A stretch of DNA of 64,000 bases from Armatimonadota bacterium (lineage in GTDB: Bacteria; Armatimonadota; Fimbriimonadia; Fimbriimonadales; Fimbriimonadaceae), in assembly GCA_025360125.1 (NCBI GenBank), contig JANYCU010000045.1, positions 248,001-312,000 on the forward strand, given 5' to 3'. The translations under genes were made by a program, and so were the position numbers. Numbering within the stretch: position 1 is the stretch's first letter; each line of letters begins with the position of its first letter. Positions 50,371 through 58,448 of the stretch are shown piece after piece. The notes beneath the pieces are model-generated. The model searched no databases. It worked only from the letters and a program-made list of their open reading frames with translations, and was not told the origin of the DNA.

Positions 50371-52053
50371 ATGGAAACAGGCAATCTAACCAAAGCGGCT
50401 CTCCTCTGCCGCGTCAGCACAAAAGATCAAGAGGAAGGTTACAGTTTGGAGGCTCAAGAAAAATTATTGCGCGAGTACTGTGTCAAGAATGACTTCAAAG
50501 TCGCCTTCGTATGGTCTTTCTCAGAGACTGCTTCTAAGTATGAACAACGAAAGAAATTCAAGGAGTTCGTGAAAGAGGTTCAACGTACTAAGATCACCCA
50601 CGTCGTCGCAGAAAAAGTAGATCGAATTTCTCGGTCTGGAAGCAGGGACGCAGTCTTAATTGATGAGTGGATTGATAGTGACGCGAATCGGCACGTCCAT
50701 TTGGTGAAGCAATCTCTTGTCATCCACAAGCATGCACCGTCCACAACAAAATTTGTCTGGGGAATGCACCTCGCCGTGGCAAAGCATATGAGCGACAACC
50801 TAAGCGAGGAGGTCTTGAAGGCCTCAAATGTAATGCTCAGTCGAGGTATTTGGCCAACCATTACTCCGATAGGCTATATGAGGGTCAAGTCCGATCCTGT
50901 ATCACCAATTCAAAAGGACCCAAAGAATTCTGTTCTAGTGGAGCAACTCTTTCACTTGTATGACGACGGAGACTGGTCCGTTCAGAGGCTTGCGGAGGAG
51001 TTCTATCGCCGAGGATTGCGAAATTCGCGGGGAAACAAAGTACTGTCGACAAGGATTCACCAAGTCCTTCAGGACGTGTTCTACATAGGGCAGATGAAAT
51101 ACAGGGGCAAAGTCTGGGTTGGCTCCCATGCTCCCCTGGTATCTAACGAACTCTTTAACCGAGTCCAAAGGAGGCTGACTCGTAGGCGAGGCGGAACAGG
51201 AGCCGTGGCCTACCAGAAACACGATCACTTAATGCGCGGTATCTGTACCTGCCAAGGATGCAAAAACCCTCTAACGTGGGAAATCCAAAGAATGAAGACG
51301 TACGGAAGCTGCCGACGCAAAGACAAGTGCTCTGGAAGGGCAATGCGGAGTGAATCTGACATAGAAGAAGTTGCTATTGAGAAACTTCGAAAGCTGATTG
51401 TCGTCGATAAGGACCTTGCGGAATGGATTTTCGCCGCAATACAGAATGTGGAGGGGAAAGGACTTGGAAGAGATTCTGAAACGAAGGAAGGGATTGAAAG
51501 AAGCCTCTTAGCTCTGTCTCTTAAGTTGGGAAGGCTTGTGGATATGAGAATAGACGGTGAGTTGGCAAAGGAAATATATGACCAAAAGAAAGAGTCCTTG
51601 GAGCAAGAAATGCATAAGCTAAGGTCACAATTGGAATCTCAAAGCGACTTTGCCCGTGATCGGTACGTTCAACATTCCCAGGTATTCAAGCAAGCTCAAA
51701 CATTCTATAGAGATTATTTGGCAAGTGAACCCAATCGTCGCAGAGACATTCTTAAGCAAGTGTTCATGGACATTTCGGTCAGCAGAGACGAAGTAAACCC
51801 CCTGTATGCTCCCCGTTATCAAAAGCTGTTTGAAGCTGTTGACGCAACGAATCGTTCGAAATTGCCCAGAAACTTTGATTTTTCAGTTCGAGATTTCGAA
51901 CAGCTTAAAGTTGGCTCTCACAAACAGAAAAGCCAACCTTTAAGGGTTGGCAATACTGTTTGGCGGGCCGAATGGATGGAGTATCTGCACGACGAAAATG
52001 TAAATCTTCAAAACTATGGACTTCTACGCAACGGTTCAGGTTCTCAGTTTTAG
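50371..52053 (+). CDS. Large serine recombinase
   Basis: 560 residues. Resolvase domain: AALLCRVSTKDQEEGYSLEAQ with catalytic Ser in RVST (~14) and VAEKVDRISRSG. Recombinase domain ~150-260 (TPIGYMRVK, RLAEEFYRRGLRNSRGNKVL). Zinc ribbon CTCQGCKNPL...CRRKDKC at ~290-325, then a coiled coil (~375-425). Complete and probably active. The last ~30 residues (VWRAEWMEYLHDENVN, NYGLLRN) recur as fragments at 54.7-54.9 kb, suggesting that its 3' end is itself an integration target. Confidence 0.9.
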   Translation: METGNLTKAALLCRVSTKDQEEGYSLEAQEKLLREYCVKNDFKVAFVWSFSETASKYEQRKKFKEFVKEVQRTKITHVVAEKVDRISRSGSRDAVLIDEWIDSDANRHVHLVKQSLVIHKHAPSTTKFVWGMHLAVAKHMSDNLSEEVLKASNVMLSRGIWPTITPIGYMRVKSDPVSPIQKDPKNSVLVEQLFHLYDDGDWSVQRLAEEFYRRGLRNSRGNKVLSTRIHQVLQDVFYIGQMKYRGKVWVGSHAPLVSNELFNRVQRRLTRRRGGTGAVAYQKHDHLMRGICTCQGCKNPLTWEIQRMKTYGSCRRKDKCSGRAMRSESDIEEVAIEKLRKLIVVDKDLAEWIFAAIQNVEGKGLGRDSETKEGIERSLLALSLKLGRLVDMRIDGELAKEIYDQKKESLEQEMHKLRSQLESQSDFARDRYVQHSQVFKQAQTFYRDYLASEPNRRRDILKQVFMDISVSRDEVNPLYAPRYQKLFEAVDATNRSKLPRNFDFSVRDFEQLKVGSHKQKSQPLRVGNTVWRAEWMEYLHDENVNLQNYGLLRNGSGSQF

Positions 52054-52185
52054 AAGCAATCCATATAACTCAACAAGCCCTATGCCAATTTCCTCACAGT
52101 CTTTCAGTGCCACATTATTTCCAAACTGCTCTTTGAATATTTTCTGCAGATCTTCAATCTGCTTTGCCGTGAGCTCTACGTTCAT
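52036..52185 (-). CDS. Tiny conserved helical protein downstream of serine recombinase
   Basis: 49 residues: MNVELTAKQIEDLQKIFKEQ, FGNNVALKDCEEIGIG, LVELYGLLLKLRT. It shares nearly its whole C-terminal half with the 47-residue protein at 50061-50204. It is antisense to and overlaps the last 18 nt of the recombinase gene. The pair flanking the recombinase suggests either accessory proteins or a duplication of the element boundary. Confidence 0.6.
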   Translation of the reverse strand: MNVELTAKQIEDLQKIFKEQFGNNVALKDCEEIGIGLVELYGLLLKLRT

Positions 52186-52238
52186 TGCTCTTGCTTTGGG
52201 TGGATAAGACCCCTCCGCACCACACTAGCAAACGTTGC

Positions 52239-52625
52239 ATGAACGACACATTTTTAACTCAAAAGGAACCGAGCCTTCATTCTGAACATATGGAAGATGC
52301 ATACAAAACCTACCGAAAAGACCTTTCTGCTATGGGTCATGAAGCTATTCAGCAGAAGAAAGCGCAAGGCGAGCTGATGCACCTCGCTCCGTTTGGATAC
52401 AGGAATGTGAAGGACGAGCAGGGACAATCTACTATGGAGCCTGATCCGAAAACTCACCCAATATTATTGAGAGCAAGAAATCTTAGGAGTCAGCAACTTT
52501 CATTTCGGCAAATAGCCAAAGAATTGAATGGGATGGGATATCGTTCGAGAAACTCCAAGAGATTTTCCGGAACCTCAGTGTATCGACTCTTGGGAAATTC
52601 GGCTCTTACTGAGCTTTCGTCCTAA
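52239..52625 (+). CDS. Stand-alone recombinase-domain protein without catalytic domain
   Basis: About 128 residues from ATG 52239 (ATG 52290 also possible). LAPFGYRNVKDEQGQSTMEPDPKTHPILLRA, then SFRQIAKELNGMGYRSRNSKRFSGTSVYRLLGN corresponds to the Recombinase domain (PF07508-type) that follows the resolvase domain in large serine recombinases. The resolvase domain, zinc ribbon and coiled coil are missing. It could be a decayed recombinase or a DNA-binding directionality factor. Its end overlaps the convergent nuclease gene by 20 nt. Confidence 0.55.
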   Translation: MNDTFLTQKEPSLHSEHMEDAYKTYRKDLSAMGHEAIQQKKAQGELMHLAPFGYRNVKDEQGQSTMEPDPKTHPILLRARNLRSQQLSFRQIAKELNGMGYRSRNSKRFSGTSVYRLLGNSALTELSS

Positions 52626-54003
52626 AAGTACGGTAAATATTTTGTATGTATTGCATAGGTTCTTTGTCGTTACAGCGGATGTCCAATAGCGCATATAGAT
52701 CATGATCTGACAAAACGAGGATGATCTTTCTGGGGGTGCTGTCATTGTATACAGAAAGAATTTTGAGGAGCCTCTCTTTCGACGGGGCATTTCTTGTCAA
52801 GATAACTCCGAGCCTTCCAAGTCTTTCACCTAGATATGTAGCTGTCTGGTTTACATGATCATTGCTTAAAGCTTCAACGTTCTTTACCTCGAACATCAGA
52901 AAGATCGATGAGTGCTCGTTTCGGATGTAAGTCCAGAAGGATTGATCAGATTCGTTCGTGAAAATTATGTCCCTCCGCTCAGTTCCGTGGATGGTGCTAA
53001 CTTCTTTTTCGCCATTTGACAGTTCGGGGTTAAAGACAAAGTTTAGTATTTCAAGTGTCTTCTCGTGATATAGATTTGCTGCCTTTGTGCCAGTTGGGAT
53101 TGACTTCAATTCTCTACTTAGCCTTTCAGCTTGAGCGCAGGTCTGGTCATCTCGTAGATAGCCAGACGAAGGCTGAGCCTTCGATGCGTCCTTTTCCCTC
53201 TGTGTGATATATTGTTCAACCCTCTCAATTTCATTCCGATTCAAAGAGACAATTGTGGCTTTATCTGGAGCTTTCCTGTTGTTGGCTACTGCCTTTTTCA
53301 CCCTTGACCGACGCAGATAGGCGGCCATATCGTTCCGTAAAAAGTCATCATATGAAATAAAGGGAAGGCTCCTTACAATTCTCCGCGGTACGAACAGCAT
53401 GGCAGTGCCATCGACTGGCGAAACAGGAAGGTCTTCGTAGGAGTCTTCCCATGTTTTCTCTTCAAAATTGTAGATTCCTTCGATTGGAACGCCGGGCGAC
53501 AAGTCGATACCCCACTGCTGACATTGAGTCTGTGTGTATTCTATAAGGTAGTCCTTCAGAAACCCACACGCTAGGTCGCTGGTGCGATCTGGGCCAATGC
53601 CTACTGAATAGAGCTGTAGCTCTTCTATGTGACGAATGCCTCCGGTTTGAAGATGGGGGGATGATTGAATAGCGTCCAAGATACAGTTAGAGAGGAACTT
53701 TCCAATACCTGAACCTTTTCGACTTCCTTCTCCGTACCCGAGTCCAATTTCTATAGGTTCGGGGACTGTAAAAAGGTATTCAGCTTCATCTAGTTTTCCA
53801 TCCCTGATTAGCCCGATCCCTCGATTAAATTCCGCCACCATTCGAGTGTGAAATCCTTTAATTCTCGGGTCGCGGCTCTTAAAGAGTAAAAAGGGGTCAA
53901 TTCCGAGGTTAATGTCCGTGCCATGCCGAGGGATCACAAAGTCGACTCCAAACTGAGATATTTCTGGAAGAAGACGGTCTCCCTTTCGTGGCGCATTACT
54001 CAA
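52606..54003 (-). CDS. PD-(D/E)xK nuclease-like protein
   Basis: 465 residues from the TTG at 54003, overlapping the upstream coiled-coil gene by 8 nt. The C-terminal ~160 residues carry a restriction-type core: YHEKTLEILNFVF (Glu), ERRDIIFTN (Asp) and IFLMFEVKNVEAL (ExK), the order of PD-(D/E)xK enzymes. The N-terminal ~250 residues (SQFGVDFVIPRHGTDINLGIDPFLLFKSRD) are a separate, unrecognised domain, also ending in nucleic-acid-like basic helices. With the small partner it may form a two-gene defence module. Nuclease inference is moderate. Confidence 0.6.
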   Translation of the reverse strand: MSNAPRKGDRLLPEISQFGVDFVIPRHGTDINLGIDPFLLFKSRDPRIKGFHTRMVAEFNRGIGLIRDGKLDEAEYLFTVPEPIEIGLGYGEGSRKGSGIGKFLSNCILDAIQSSPHLQTGGIRHIEELQLYSVGIGPDRTSDLACGFLKDYLIEYTQTQCQQWGIDLSPGVPIEGIYNFEEKTWEDSYEDLPVSPVDGTAMLFVPRRIVRSLPFISYDDFLRNDMAAYLRRSRVKKAVANNRKAPDKATIVSLNRNEIERVEQYITQREKDASKAQPSSGYLRDDQTCAQAERLSRELKSIPTGTKAANLYHEKTLEILNFVFNPELSNGEKEVSTIHGTERRDIIFTNESDQSFWTYIRNEHSSIFLMFEVKNVEALSNDHVNQTATYLGERLGRLGVILTRNAPSKERLLKILSVYNDSTPRKIILVLSDHDLYALLDIRCNDKEPMQYIQNIYRTFRTKAQ

Positions 54004-54574
54004 CGGTAAACCTTTCAGTTATACGATCGTCCAAATTCTCAAATGAAAAGGTGTCACCTTCAAACCATCGTGAATTTATGCGGAAAAGTGCGTGCCATTC
54101 CGTGTTGTTTTCCTCGTCCCCATTGACGAAAGTGGAGATAAGCTCTTCCAATGCGTCTGCTTCATTTGACAGCTTAAAGAGGGTCTCTCCACGGCCTTTC
54201 AACCGGGGTTTACCACGGGAAATGCCTGAGATGATCTGTCCTAGAATCAAAACCCCGTCTCTGTGCTCTGGATTGTCTCCAGCCGCAACAAACTCAGTGA
54301 TGCGATCAACATATGGATCGCCTTCAAGTAATTCTTTTGAGTCCTTTATCGCTTGGTTTACCTGAGACAAGGCAAGGTTGCTCAGCGGGTGTGACGGACT
54401 TTTCTTGGAAAGCTTGTCTAATTCGGCGTACAAGCTTTCTACCACACTCTCCACCAGTTCCAGTGAGGATATTGATTTCTTCGTTTTGACTCGCTCATCA
54501 TTGATCTCCGCGACTTTTGTGGCCAGTACCTGGAGAGAGGCTTGCAACTCTGTTTTTTGTTTCTTTGTTGTCAT
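53996..54574 (-). CDS. Coiled-coil partner of the nuclease-like protein
   Basis: 192 residues. Residues 1-60 form a coiled coil (LQVLATKVAEINDERVKTKKSISSLELVESVVESLYAELDKL). The rest is mixed and acidic (FVNGDEENNTEWHALFRINSRWFEG). No family is recognised. It is first in the two-gene operon with the PD-(D/E)xK protein and overlaps it, so equimolar assembly is likely. It may be a regulatory or sensor subunit. Confidence 0.55.
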   Translation of the reverse strand: MTTKKQKTELQASLQVLATKVAEINDERVKTKKSISSLELVESVVESLYAELDKLSKKSPSHPLSNLALSQVNQAIKDSKELLEGDPYVDRITEFVAAGDNPEHRDGVLILGQIISGISRGKPRLKGRGETLFKLSNEADALEELISTFVNGDEENNTEWHALFRINSRWFEGDTFSFENLDDRITERFTVE

Positions 54575-54658
54575 ATCTACATCCTAGCTTTTCCTTCACT
54601 TGTACTCAACCTTAGCGTCAAAGAAATTTGTCGTGCGCTGTAGTTTGCTAACCCTTGA

Positions 54659-54697
54659 AACCAAAAGTGAACCTCATTAGGTCCACTTTTGGTTTTT
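54659..54697 (+). terminator. Terminator-like hairpin
   Basis: AACCAAAAGTG (54659-54669) pairs with CACTTTTGGTT (54684-54694), followed by a T-rich tail. It lies just before the recombinase-tail fragment. No plus-strand gene precedes it directly, so it probably belongs to the lost recombinase or acts on the minus strand. Confidence 0.5.
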
Positions 54698-54706
54698 GTT
54701 CGTTAC

Positions 54707-54781
54707 GTTTGGCGGACCGAATGGTACGACTTTCTGCTTTCAGAGCAGTAAATATCGCACTATTATGGACTTCTACGCAAC
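54707..54781 (+). pseudogene. Serine-recombinase 3'-end fragment, copy 1
   Basis: Reads VWRTEWYDFLLSEQ-stop and then the perfect 18-bp sequence TATGGACTTCTACGCAAC (54764-54781), also present at 52015-52032 in the intact recombinase gene (VWRAEWMEYL...NYGLLRN). It marks the right border of the nuclease-containing insert. Confidence 0.65.
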
Positions 54782-54849
54782 ATGTAATTTGTCTCAGCGA
54801 ATGCTTGTCACCCAAGGTGCTGGGGTCATGTAGATTTCCTTGCCAGGAT

Positions 54850-54905
54850 TTTTCTTGCTCGCAAGTCGAATGGCACATACCTACTTTCAGAGCTGTAAGT
54901 TCGGT
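54850..54905 (+). pseudogene. Serine-recombinase 3'-end fragment, copy 2
   Basis: CAAGTCGAATGG and CTACTTTCAGAGCTGTAAG match the preceding fragment (GACCGAATGG, CTGCTTTCAGAGCAGTAAA). This is a second, more diverged copy of the recombinase tail. The rest of 54906-55100 shows only a short inverted repeat (GCGTTAT/ATAACGC). Confidence 0.45.
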
Positions 54906-55100
54906 AAAGATATGAGCTCCTGTGGAGCGTTATCTGGCTCCATCGGTCCTCAATAACGCCGCTTTCCAAATAAATTTCGTCGTTATCGAGTAGGCACGCC
55001 GTCTATGTTAAGCTGTACTTGTCCTAAAGATCTTTACAGAGGTTCAGTTCTATAAAGGCTAAATGACGAACAGCCTATCTACGCGTTCAGTGAGAAATAC

Positions 55101-56990
55101 ATGAGAATCAAAAGGGTCGAAATCGAAAACTACCGATGCATCAATCATTGTCTGATTGAGGTTGAAGACACCACTACATTCATTGGACCAAATGGAGTCG
55201 GAAAATCTTCTGTTCTTCGCGCCCTTGATTGGTTTTTTAATGGAGACAAAGGTAAACCGCTAACAGAAAAAGACCTCTACTCTGGGGCAGCGGAAAGGAA
55301 GATTACGGTTAAAGTAGAATTTGAGGGAATTTCGACAAAGGAGCGTGAAATTTTAGGTGAGAAATATGCCCCAGCGAATGTAAACACATTTACCGCATGG
55401 AAAATTTGGGACAATGGATCCGAAAAGATTACGGGAAAAGCATTGGCTTTTCTCCCATTCGAGCATGTGCGAGCTGGTGTAAGCGCTGCCGAGCAAAAAG
55501 CCAGACTTGAAGAAGTAACGGCTCAGCATCCTGACTTAGGTCTACCGAGATGGACAAGTGCGCCTGCGACGCTCGCAGCGTTTGATGAATGGGAAAGGCA
55601 AAACCCAGAAAGCTTGGAATCAGCTCAAGTCTCTGACACAAACTTTTTTGGCTTCGCGGGTCAAGGTAAGTTATCCGGGCTTTTCGACTTTGCCCTTGTC
55701 TCGGCTGATATGCGAGCGTCCGAGGAAGGTGCTGACAATAGGACTTCCATAATTGGTCGCATCTTGGAGAAGGCAATAGATCGGTCACTGGCCAATGAAC
55801 AAATTGCCCAGCTTGGAGTTCAGTTGGTCCAGCAGCAACTTGCAATAAATGCTGAACATATTGATCCTCAGTTGGTCGCACTGTCAGAGGCTATGTCAGC
55901 CGAGGTGGCTGCATTTGCAGTAGGTCGGACCGTTTCTGTTAAGGCCGAGGTGCAAGAATTTAAAGCTCAAACCTTAAAGTTCCAGGTCAGCATCCTAGAT
56001 CACCTGGCGGAAACCATGATCGACAGACAGGGTCATGGATTTCAACGAACCTTGTTAATTGCCGCATTAAAACTACTTGCTCGACCTCAACCAAACAATG
56101 AGGATGATGCTGTTCTGTGCCTTGCAATAGAAGAACCAGAACTATTCCAGCATCCGACACAATGTAGAGCTTTCGCAAAAGTCCTAAGAACCTTGGCCGA
56201 GGATCCAACTTCAGGAATTCAGGTGGCATACGCTACACACAGTCCGTACTTTATTGAACCGAAGTATTTTGATCAGATTCGTAGAATGAGCAGGAATCAA
56301 GTTGCTGACCAACATGCAACCGTTAGCGTTTCCCATGCGACTCTTGGAAGCGTTTGCGCACGGCTAATCGGCTGTGTTGATACTGACGCCGTTGCAAGGC
56401 AACTGGACAATGCCTGTATTGGTGAGCTCGGCGAAGCAGTATTTGCTCAAGCTGCTGTCCTTGTTGAAGGAACAGCAGATGCAGGAATTTTGGAGGGCGC
56501 TGCGGCAAGGCAGAGTCCATTATCAGTAAGTGGCATTGCCGTGGCCACCTGTGGAAAAACTAATATTCCGCTTAATCATGCAATTTTGGCGGAACTTAAC
56601 ATTCCGACTTACGTGATATTTGACGGGGATAGCGGCTGTGCTGTTCGAATGACCACCGCGGGCAAGGCACCCCCTGTTGTCACAAACGCTGAGACGGCAA
56701 ATAAGCAATTGAACAGAAAGCTACTTCGGTACTTGGGGCGACCTGAAGTGGATTGGCCAAATATTGGTCCTGACGCTACCTTGATGATATTCGACGACAC
56801 CCTAGAGACATTCCTGGAGACAGACTGGATCGAATGGGGTGTAGCAAGAGATGCTTTGATTGCAGCAAGTACAGGCTACGAAGGCAAAAACGCGGGGACA
56901 TATCTTTTGGCCGCACTGCAAGCTACTGTTGATCCTCCAAATAAGCTGACACAAGCACTTCAGCATATTCGGACGCTAGCCACAGGATAA
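55101..56990 (+). CDS. OLD-family ATPase-TOPRIM nuclease
   Basis: 629 residues. ABC/AAA-type N-terminus: MRIKRVEIENYRC with Walker A IGPNGVGKSSVL (~30-40). The conserved LAIEEPELFQHP signature is near 350 and THSPYFIE near 385. The TOPRIM domain covers ~450-590 with VLVEGTADAGIL (Glu) and YVIFDGDSG (DxD-like). This layout is class 1 OLD, as in lambda-P2 Old and GajA. No UvrD-like GajB gene is adjacent, so it is a solitary OLD nuclease, expected to act in phage defence. Confidence 0.85.
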   Translation: MRIKRVEIENYRCINHCLIEVEDTTTFIGPNGVGKSSVLRALDWFFNGDKGKPLTEKDLYSGAAERKITVKVEFEGISTKEREILGEKYAPANVNTFTAWKIWDNGSEKITGKALAFLPFEHVRAGVSAAEQKARLEEVTAQHPDLGLPRWTSAPATLAAFDEWERQNPESLESAQVSDTNFFGFAGQGKLSGLFDFALVSADMRASEEGADNRTSIIGRILEKAIDRSLANEQIAQLGVQLVQQQLAINAEHIDPQLVALSEAMSAEVAAFAVGRTVSVKAEVQEFKAQTLKFQVSILDHLAETMIDRQGHGFQRTLLIAALKLLARPQPNNEDDAVLCLAIEEPELFQHPTQCRAFAKVLRTLAEDPTSGIQVAYATHSPYFIEPKYFDQIRRMSRNQVADQHATVSVSHATLGSVCARLIGCVDTDAVARQLDNACIGELGEAVFAQAAVLVEGTADAGILEGAAARQSPLSVSGIAVATCGKTNIPLNHAILAELNIPTYVIFDGDSGCAVRMTTAGKAPPVVTNAETANKQLNRKLLRYLGRPEVDWPNIGPDATLMIFDDTLETFLETDWIEWGVARDALIAASTGYEGKNAGTYLLAALQATVDPPNKLTQALQHIRTLATG

Positions 56991-57150
56991 ATCGAGCGCG
57001 TTCAATTCGTTGCACCAAGTACGCCTAAATTCCATTCAAATCATTCTTTCCGGACACTGAGACTGCGGCCAAGCCGTGAACCTTAACAACTGGAAATGAA
57101 ATGGAATACCAAAACATCCCCCAAGTTGGAGGTTGCGTCGAGGTGTTTCC

Positions 57151-58011
57151 TTGAGCGGCAATCTCTATGAAATCGTCACTCTGAAGATTATCGAGGCTCT
57201 AAGTGAGGGTGTGGTTCCATGGCGAAAACCCTGGAATTCCTCCGCTCACTTGCCTTGTAACTTAAAATTCAATCGTCCCTATCGCGGTGTAAACATGCTC
57301 CTTCTGGGACTTTCCAGATTTGGAGATCATCGGTGGCTCACCTTCAAGCAAGCTCAAGAGTTGGGCGGAAAAGTGAAGGCTGGTGAGAAGTCGACAATGG
57401 TTGTCTTCTGGAAATTACCCGAACCCAAACCCAACCAACCGGAGCCTGAATCAGACGCGCCGCGTCCAGTACCAATCCTGAGATATTTCAATGTGTTCAA
57501 TGTCGAGCAGATTGAAGGGCTAAGCGTAGCTCCTGTTGCCACAACTGGAAGTCTTACTGAGAAAGACAGGATAGATCGGGCCGACGTATTAGCTACTTCG
57601 ATGCCAAATCCTCCGTTTGTTGAGGAGCAAGGGAGTGAAGCGTGGTATCACCCGGAAAAGGATATGATTCGAATTCCCCAGATCACTCAGTTCGATTCAA
57701 TCGATTCCTATTACGGGACTCTGTTTCATGAGTTAGCACACGCCACTGGACATCCGTCCAGACTCAACCGCAAAGGAGTCACTGACAAGATTCACTTTGG
57801 AAGTGAAGGCTACAGCAAGGAAGAGTTAGTCGCTGAACTAGGCTCTGCATTCTGTTGCGCCACCGTATCCTTAGACAACTCGCTTATTCAAGATTCAGCT
57901 TCCTATATTCAAGGCTGGCTATCTGTTCTCAAAGGAGATCCCAAGATGCTGGTCTATGCCGCAGCCCAAGCCCAGAAAGCAGCGGACTACATCAAGGGAG
58001 TTGGTTACTAA
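57151..58011 (+). CDS. ArdC-like antirestriction / zincin protein
   Basis: About 286 residues from TTG 57151 (GAGG seven nt upstream); TTG 57133 is the alternative. The N-terminal ssDNA-binding domain reads YEIVTLKIIEALSEGVVPWRKPW with the GVNMLLL and FKQAQELGGKVKAGEKST segments typical of ArdC. The C-terminal metallopeptidase-like domain has the HExxH motif FHELAHATGH (~200) and the downstream Glu in EELVAELGSAF. ArdC protects incoming DNA from restriction during transfer. It is followed by a terminator and placed among defence genes. Confidence 0.85.
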   Translation: MSGNLYEIVTLKIIEALSEGVVPWRKPWNSSAHLPCNLKFNRPYRGVNMLLLGLSRFGDHRWLTFKQAQELGGKVKAGEKSTMVVFWKLPEPKPNQPEPESDAPRPVPILRYFNVFNVEQIEGLSVAPVATTGSLTEKDRIDRADVLATSMPNPPFVEEQGSEAWYHPEKDMIRIPQITQFDSIDSYYGTLFHELAHATGHPSRLNRKGVTDKIHFGSEGYSKEELVAELGSAFCCATVSLDNSLIQDSASYIQGWLSVLKGDPKMLVYAAAQAQKAADYIKGVGY

Positions 58012-58327
58012 ACTCATCCTGAACCCCCGAACTAATCGTCGGGGGTTTATTTATTGCCTGAATTACATATTCTGAAGCATATAAAATCAGGAGGAAACCG
58101 AGAAGGGCAAACAGTCCGAAATAGGGAGCGAGTTGAGCCCGCCTATTCTCACGATCTATTTGCTTGGCACACCCTTTGCAAACGACGCGTGGGCCGTACC
58201 GCACTGAGTACACGTTAGTCTTGCCGGAGCGATATTGCTTCGTCAGGTGTTCGCCCGTTCGGACCTTTCGCCTGAGCTGAAAGTCGCCGGACTTGAAGTA
58301 GGTTCCGCATCGGTAGCAGTTAGGCAT
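57992..58327 (-). CDS. Zinc-ribbon membrane protein
   Basis: 111 residues from ATG 58327; the longer open frame upstream is shadow sequence of the DUF2130 gene region. CYRCGTYFKSGDFQ and VVCKGCAKQ give a C-x2-C...C-x2-C zinc ribbon. One membrane helix follows (LFALLGFLLILYASEYVI) near residues 75-95. Its last 20 nt overlap the end of the convergent ArdC-like gene, and a terminator hairpin for ArdC lies inside its coding end. Function unknown. Confidence 0.55.
   Translation of the reverse strand: MPNCYRCGTYFKSGDFQLRRKVRTGEHLTKQYRSGKTNVYSVRYGPRVVCKGCAKQIDRENRRAQLAPYFGLFALLGFLLILYASEYVIQAINKPPTISSGVQDEFSNQLP
58022..58047 (+). terminator. Terminator of the ArdC-like gene
   Basis: AACCCCCGA (58022-58030) pairs with TCGGGGGTT (58039-58047), followed by TATTTATT. 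It starts 11 nt after the stop codon and overlaps the coding end of the convergent gene. Confidence 0.75.
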
Positions 58328-58448
58328 AGTTGAACTGTCACTTAAGTAATGCTGACTGACAATAATTGGGTATTTCGTGCAACGAGTAGTGGCCTCGATA
58401 AACCCGCTGAAACCTGATAGTATGGGTAGAATTCCGTCCACACATGCC

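Noticed and set aside
55101-56990. Calling this locus a Gabija system
   Set aside because: The GajA-like OLD protein is present but no UvrD-type GajB follows; the next gene is an ArdC-like protein.
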